NCBI GenBank assembly: GCA_900175165.2
Contig: FWWN02000360.1
Span: 1-62,461 of the forward strand
Direction of reading: 5' to 3'
From: Rhizomucor pusillus
Lineage: Eukaryota; Mucoromycota; Mucoromycetes; Mucorales; Lichtheimiaceae
Length of the DNA: 62,461 bases
Shown: in pieces, positions 58,115-62,461 of the stretch
Layout of the letters: each line of letters starts with the position of its first letter
How positions within the stretch are numbered: position 1 is the stretch's first letter
Notes under the pieces: model-generated
Database searches by the model: none
Told to the model about the DNA's origin: nothing
What the model saw: the letters and a program-made list of their open reading frames with translations, nothing else
Program-made: the position numbers and the translations under genes

Positions 58115-59644
58115 TTACCGTCGTCTTGCTGAAAACTCCACAGCTACCCCCTTTGTCTCTGTTCTCCCGGTCCAGCTCCACACGCCACTGTGTAAATCGA
58201 TTTGCGTATCCGGGTCGCCGCCCCTGAGCTTGTATCTGAGGACTAGCGCTTCGACGACAGCTGCCATCAAGCGCTGACTGGCTAGACTGCCTTGGCATGC
58301 ACGGCGACCGACACCAAACGTTAAATGGTCTTTAGCATATTTCCCCTTGACAGGCTTGTCAAGAACAGAAATGTCCGCCGATGCCGCGAGAAACCTGTCT
58401 GGGTTGAATGTGTGTGGATCGCGATAACTCGTGGAATCGAAATGGATGTTATCAAGGTTCACCACCAGCGGAGTGCCATCGTCCACTCGGTACTCAGTTC
58501 CATCTATTTCGAGATCGTGGTCCACGCGGCTTGTGTGGCTGTAAATCCGGCAGGGAGGATTGAACCGCAGAGATTCCAAAACAAATGCATGCACCAGCGC
58601 CTTATCATCTGCTGCCGTCAATTGCTTATACATACGTTCCTGCAGTTCTGGGAGACTTGCCAGTCGCTGGATAAGTGTGAATAACGCAGAGGAAAGCATT
58701 TGGTATCCGTGCAGCGTCAAATGCACCAAATTGACAGCGATCTCTGCATGTGTCAGCTGCACGGGCTCCGGGTCATTCTTGGACGGCTCCGTGCGTTCCA
58801 GCGCTGCTGCAATTGATCCAGGCTTCACCTTTGGCCCCTGGAGACCTAGCACAATATCCAGAAGCTCGTTGCGCAGTCTCGTGATCGAATTCGTTCCATA
58901 CATCAGCACTGATACCACTTTGGCAAACTGCACGAACGGGCTGTACCGAAAGTACCATGCAGATGTTTGGATATCCTGTGTCTTGCGGCATATCTCAATT
59001 ATGCGCTGTTTGGTCACCTGATCCAGAGGTCCTTCCTGCTTGACAACCATCGCCAGCGTGGCTTCCAGAGCAACTGTATCCACCAGCTCACGCAGTTCAT
59101 CGACTTGCAGCGTAGCTTCTTCCTCCTTTATACTCTCACACAGATTCCGGCTCTGTGCTTCAAATACCGGATCAAACTGTGAGACCCGGTCGCGTCCAAT
59201 GACCTTGTGGATACCACGTCGTAGCCTCGCCCAATACAGGGAAAAAGTAGCTGTAAATACAGTTTTGGCTTGGTCGGACATGACCATCTCCACCGTATCG
59301 TTTGTCTTTTCGGAACGTGACGAGTTGCATTGATCGCGGTCAACAAGAGCTTGCTTGACAGCAGAGCCCGTGTTCAGTACAATCACTCGCTTCTGGACTA
59401 ACGGCACAGAGATGACGCCTGAACCTAGCTCCCTGGACCACTGAGTGAATACACGCGCATATCCTCGGCGGAAGGCTTCGTATCCTTGTCCAAAGAACGG
59501 CAGCCCTGATGGACTCTCAGGCCACGGCTTCTTGTCAGTTCCATCCTGATATTTATTACTCCAAAGAAATCCTTGGACGTAGTTGGAAAGGATGTATGTG
59601 ATCGTAATGGAGCCAAAAAAGTACAGAAATGATGTCCATTCCAT
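58115..59644 (-). CDS. Cytochrome P450 with non-canonical I helix
   Basis: Single exon, 509 residues. N-terminal membrane anchor (MEWTSFLYFFGSITITYILS), a Pro-rich hinge (KKPWPESPSGLPFFGQGYEA), the K-helix ExxR as VLESLRFNPP, the PERF-like FNPDRF, and the heme loop FGVGRRACQG with the axial Cys. Odd: the I-helix position that normally reads AGxDTT reads HGYQML, so both the acidic residue and the catalytic Thr are missing, as in P450s that isomerise or use peroxides instead of O2. Start chosen at 59644 because it begins at the anchor; the frame is open further upstream to about 59875. CYP family not assigned. Confidence 0.88.
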   Translation of the reverse strand: MEWTSFLYFFGSITITYILSNYVQGFLWSNKYQDGTDKKPWPESPSGLPFFGQGYEAFRRGYARVFTQWSRELGSGVISVPLVQKRVIVLNTGSAVKQALVDRDQCNSSRSEKTNDTVEMVMSDQAKTVFTATFSLYWARLRRGIHKVIGRDRVSQFDPVFEAQSRNLCESIKEEEATLQVDELRELVDTVALEATLAMVVKQEGPLDQVTKQRIIEICRKTQDIQTSAWYFRYSPFVQFAKVVSVLMYGTNSITRLRNELLDIVLGLQGPKVKPGSIAAALERTEPSKNDPEPVQLTHAEIAVNLVHLTLHGYQMLSSALFTLIQRLASLPELQERMYKQLTAADDKALVHAFVLESLRFNPPCRIYSHTSRVDHDLEIDGTEYRVDDGTPLVVNLDNIHFDSTSYRDPHTFNPDRFLAASADISVLDKPVKGKYAKDHLTFGVGRRACQGSLASQRLMAAVVEALVLRYKLRGGDPDTQIDLHSGVWSWTGRTETKGVAVEFSARRR

Positions 59645-60143
59645 TGTATCTCGCTCTTGGTTGTATGAGCCGCACGGAGTGTGTAAAGTTGAAATATGTG
59701 AGAAAAAGAAAGTAATGAAAAGGGGGACTAAGCAGATGTTTCCAACGATTTTTCGACTAGGCACGTTTGTGCAATGCTCACAGCAACTTTTATGGGAAAA
59801 ATCGCCATTTTCACCATTTTGTTGTGGATGCGCAAAATCCCGAACCTTATCTTTTTTATGGGACAACCACAACAATTTTTCTATGGGTCTTTCACGCGGT
59901 TCCCCTTCTAAGGGTATCTTATAGCGATTTTTTATTCATGTTTGTAGCGTTCCATTATATGGGTTCTTTACGCGATCCTTTTTATTTAAAGGTATCTTGT
60001 TCATAGGTTTTTACAATAAAAAAGGTCCTGAGATGGCGGTTAGATCAACATTTTAAGGAGGGTCTCCATCAATATCATGAGACCCCAAGATCCTTTGGCT
60101 TTTAGGGCGTTGGATCTGTATATTGTACATCTTTTGATGGTGT
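59645..60143. other. AT-rich intergenic
   Basis: About 500 bases, promoter side of the P450. No exon or repeat recognised. Confidence 0.4.
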
Positions 60144-60449
60144 TTATATCGCATATTTCGCTGTTGTTTGATGCGGGTTGGTAGTGTACTCAGTGATGTT
60201 GCATTGATTTATATACTGTGTATAGTCAATGTATCCTACGGTGTATCCATGCATTCCATGGTTATTGGCTTTCCAGACACATACCTCATCTTGGTATTGA
60301 TAACATAGAGTCGATGTGTTGCGACAGTCATAACAATAAGTCATTTCGTTTGTTGCTCCGGGTAATGTATGACGCTCATTTAAACAAGAGCGAAGCAGCA
60401 AGAAGAAGAAAAGGGAAAGAATAAGAGAACAAGATTGCAGCGTGGACAT
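60144..60449 (-). CDS. Possible small secreted cysteine-containing protein
   Basis: 101 codons from a true ATG: a hydrophobic signal-like start (MSTLQSCSLILSLFFFLLLR), then a mature part with five Cys (TYCYDCRNTSTLC, DEVCVW, INQC), two N-glycosylation sites (NTS, NIT) and many Tyr. No repeats or known family. The signal peptide plus evenly spaced Cys make it a plausible gene, but it is short and unsupported by context. Confidence 0.45.
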   Translation of the reverse strand: MSTLQSCSLILSLFFFLLLRSCLNERHTLPGATNEMTYCYDCRNTSTLCYQYQDEVCVWKANNHGMHGYTVGYIDYTQYINQCNITEYTTNPHQTTAKYAI

Positions 60450-60473
60450 CAGTTGGTTGCAATTGTGTTATTG

Positions 60474-60780
60474 TTATCGCAACCGTGATTCCTGATATGG
60501 CAAAAAAGTCTCTATTGGGTACTTGAGTGTCACAAGACTCTCGTTAGACTTTGGAAGACGAAGATGCCGTGTAAGACCACTAAATATTTTTTGATCACAT
60601 TCGCGACACATTCTTTTCCGCTGTCTGAGCACTCTCCTACAGATCGCCTTTTGCCAGCAGCTGATGGGCAGAGATGTGTCTCGAAATGGGCGGCAAGTTC
60701 TTGTAACGACGGGTAAAACTGTTCGCAACCGGCACAAGCAAAGACAAGCAAATATTCAATGTTTGGTTACAAACAAGTAT
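60474..60780 (-). pseudogene. C2H2 zinc-finger fragment
   Basis: In one frame (about 60660-60751) there is a perfect C2H2 finger, CAGCEQFYPSLQELAAHFET followed by H. In an adjacent frame downstream is a second finger-like piece, CRECDQKIFSGLTRHLR, with imperfect spacing. No start codon or splice path joins them convincingly. Either a small intron-containing zinc-finger gene I cannot resolve or a decayed one. Confidence 0.35.
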
Positions 60781-61479
60781 GATTAGGTTGGCGTTCAATC
60801 AATCCCACTGCTGAAAATGTTACATTTTGCTGTATTGTCTTCTCTGTGATGAACTTGTAGCTGCAAAAAGGAATTAACACATGGTCGGAAGGTCATGAAC
60901 GTACTCCTTACTAGCTTTGCCACTATTTTGTCCGATTTGTGTAGACGGTAAAATCAGCTCTGCCAGAAAACCATGTCAATTAAATTGTCTTTCGAGTTGT
61001 CAAAATTTACTTACGATGAATCTTTTTAAAATAATCATAAAGATTTCGCTTGTTTGCCTTATCGGCAGTATCAGGTTTCTCAGAGAAACAATAGTTACAC
61101 CGATACACAAGTTTTCACTTTTTCCATGTTGCCAACGGACTAGTTGCGTTGGTGAAAGCACTGATGTTACCAAAATAGGAAGGATCATTGCTGCTTGGAC
61201 AGCAATAGTATCTTCTGTCTTTAACCGCTTAATCTCGGGCATTGGCTATGTCTTTGCCAGGCAATGGCTAAATCCCGTCCCCCCAACAACCTCCTCATGT
61301 TCAGTGCCTAATTTCGATATTTGCAAGGCAATGCTATGTCTCTACATCATTAAAATAAAAGCGATACTCCAAAAGGCTCTCTAATGACACCTCGACTTTT
61401 TTACAGATAGATTATAGTCTTTTTCGATACTCTTTTTGATAGACAAGGAAAGGAAGAAGAGCGATAAGAAGAAGAACAG
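60781..61479. other. Unassigned stretch between zinc-finger fragment and transposase relic
   Basis: Short open frames on both strands without recognisable domain; may contain further exons or debris of the zinc-finger locus. Confidence 0.35.
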
Positions 61480-61876
61480 CAAAGAAGGCGACTCGTCAGC
61501 AATGGCACGCTCACAAGCCACTAAGTCAGCTTCGTCAACGCCACGCTCGACGAGATGGATAAGCATCCTGGCATGAAGGGCCACTATTTGGTGATGGACA
61601 ATGCTCCTATCCATCAGAATAAGGACATTGGCAAGTCATCATCTCACGAGGCTACCAATATGCATATCTTCCTCAATACTCTGCCGAACTCAACCCATCG
61701 AGCTCTTTTGAAAAGCTGTCAAGCAAAGGCTTAAGCGATCCACGTTCAAAGATACTGAGACCTTAATGACATGCATCACCGAAGCGTCTGACATGTTGCA
61801 ACCCGTGCTTTTCAAAGCCACAGTACAACATTTTGTTAACTGCTTCGTTAAATGCAAGAATAAAGAACCATTGTAG
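61480..61876 (+). mobile_element. Decayed Tc1-like (DD34E) transposase fragment
   Basis: C-terminal half of an IS630/Tc1-type transposase. Visible pieces: DEMDKHPGMKGHYLVMDNAP (catalytic Asp in DNAP), then in a shifted frame ISRGYQYAYLPQYSAELNP (ahead of the catalytic Glu), then in another frame KAVKQRLKRSTFKDTETLMT and FVNCFVKCKNKEPL at TAG 61874-61876. At least two frameshifts, so it is dead. The catalytic Asp and Glu would be 34 residues apart if the shifts are ignored. I see no terminal inverted repeat or start. Confidence 0.8.
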
Positions 61877-62040
61877 CCTGTTCCAAACCAGTCTTACCAC
61901 TGTCTCACGCACAATAAACACACTCCACACTAGCATTGTGACGAGGTATCCTTGGCAAAGCGACTACTATTTTCGGTGTAGTGCGACATTGATTTCCAGG
62001 TACACGACTGTAGGGCATGCGACAAATATTATCCACCAAG

Positions 62041-62060
62041 TTTTTTTTTTTTTTTTTTTN
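62041..62060. repeat. Poly-T run ending in an undetermined base
   Basis: Nineteen T and one N at 62060; possible assembly uncertainty between the two transposase pieces. Confidence 0.9.
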
Positions 62061-62173
62061 TCATGAAATTAAAACTAAAACTGCGACAAGCGATTTCGGT
62101 AAATATGCAATTTGCCATTGGAAAGACAGTATATCATATTGTGGTGATCTGTGAAGAATAATAGAGAATTACA

Positions 62174-62461
62174 TCACAGTTGCTCTCCGTTACGACGGTT
62201 ATCTAAGCATCTATAAGAATGAGAAACAAAACCTTCAAAATCACTCAACCTTAAACTATTGGATGCCTCACTGATTCGTGTCATCAACGTCTCGCTTTCC
62301 AAGAACCTGTTGCGCTTAACTTTGCTCTTGGCAACTGACCAAAACTGCTCAATAGGATTGAGTTCAGGCGAGTATGATGGAAGATAGGCACATCGTAACC
62401 TCGAGACTCGATATACCTAGAGATATCGTCAGCCTTATGAATAGGAGCGTTATCCATAACC
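62174..62461 (-). mobile_element. Second Tc1-like transposase, 3' part, runs off the window
   Basis: Minus-strand frame from the window edge: VMDNAPIHKADDISRYIESR, then CAYLPSYSPELNPIEQFW, SVAKSKVKRNRFLESETLMT and the end CLDNRRNGEQL at stop 62174-62176. Between RGY and CAYLP one base is missing, so this copy is also frameshifted. Related to but distinct from the relic at 61480 and in opposite orientation. Confidence 0.8.

Noticed and set aside
59645..59875. Upstream extension of the P450 frame
   Set aside because: It precedes the membrane anchor, is unlike P450 N-termini and looks like 5' UTR.

Overview
This is nuclear DNA from a fungus, most likely an early-diverging, non-flagellated one of the Mucorales type. 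The evidence is intron-rich genes with short (about 50-90 nt) introns, TACTAAC-like branch points, a MEF2-type MADS factor, and typical fungal families (Ssd1, Rtt106, Rud3, arrestin-related adaptors, Tma16). The species call is inference. Gene density is high: about 25 protein genes lie on both strands, with few mobile elements except at the right end.

Left third (1-20.8 kb): a truncated GDSL phospholipase B-like gene; a 2 kb gene-poor stretch holding a 240 bp fold-back element; SSD1 (RNB pseudonuclease); a small CCCH/RWD protein; a nuclear-encoded mitochondrial ribosomal protein uS3m (rps3/var1 type); proteasome ATPase RPT1; a secreted acidic protein built partly from tandem 42-nt exons; an unknown basic protein; TMA16; and histone chaperone RTT106.

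Middle (21-45.8 kb): BRE1 (H2B ubiquitin ligase); a rhomboid whose catalytic His is Asn; a three-KH RNA-binding protein; a tandem pair of monocarboxylate-type transporters, the second decayed; FIP1; golgin RUD3; a multicopper oxidase split by a Gly/Gln-rich insertion; UVSSA; and WDR92/DNAAF10.

Right third (46-62.5 kb): a PPxY-bearing single-pass membrane protein; an arrestin-related adaptor; a Kex2-processed cysteine-rich secreted peptide; MYG1 exonuclease; a MADS factor; a bHLH-Zip factor; a single-exon P450 with a non-canonical I helix; a possible small secreted protein; and two decayed Tc1-like transposases facing each other at the edge.

The genes do not form one pathway. Chromatin/transcription (RTT106, BRE1, UVSSA, FIP1, MADS, bHLH) and post-transcriptional control (SSD1, KH protein) are well represented. 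The best second-look items are the symmetric micro-exon repeat gene, the catalytically altered rhomboid, a candidate 2-nt micro-exon shared by the transporter pair, several GC-AG introns, the oxidase insertion, and WDR92 in what looks like a non-flagellated fungus.
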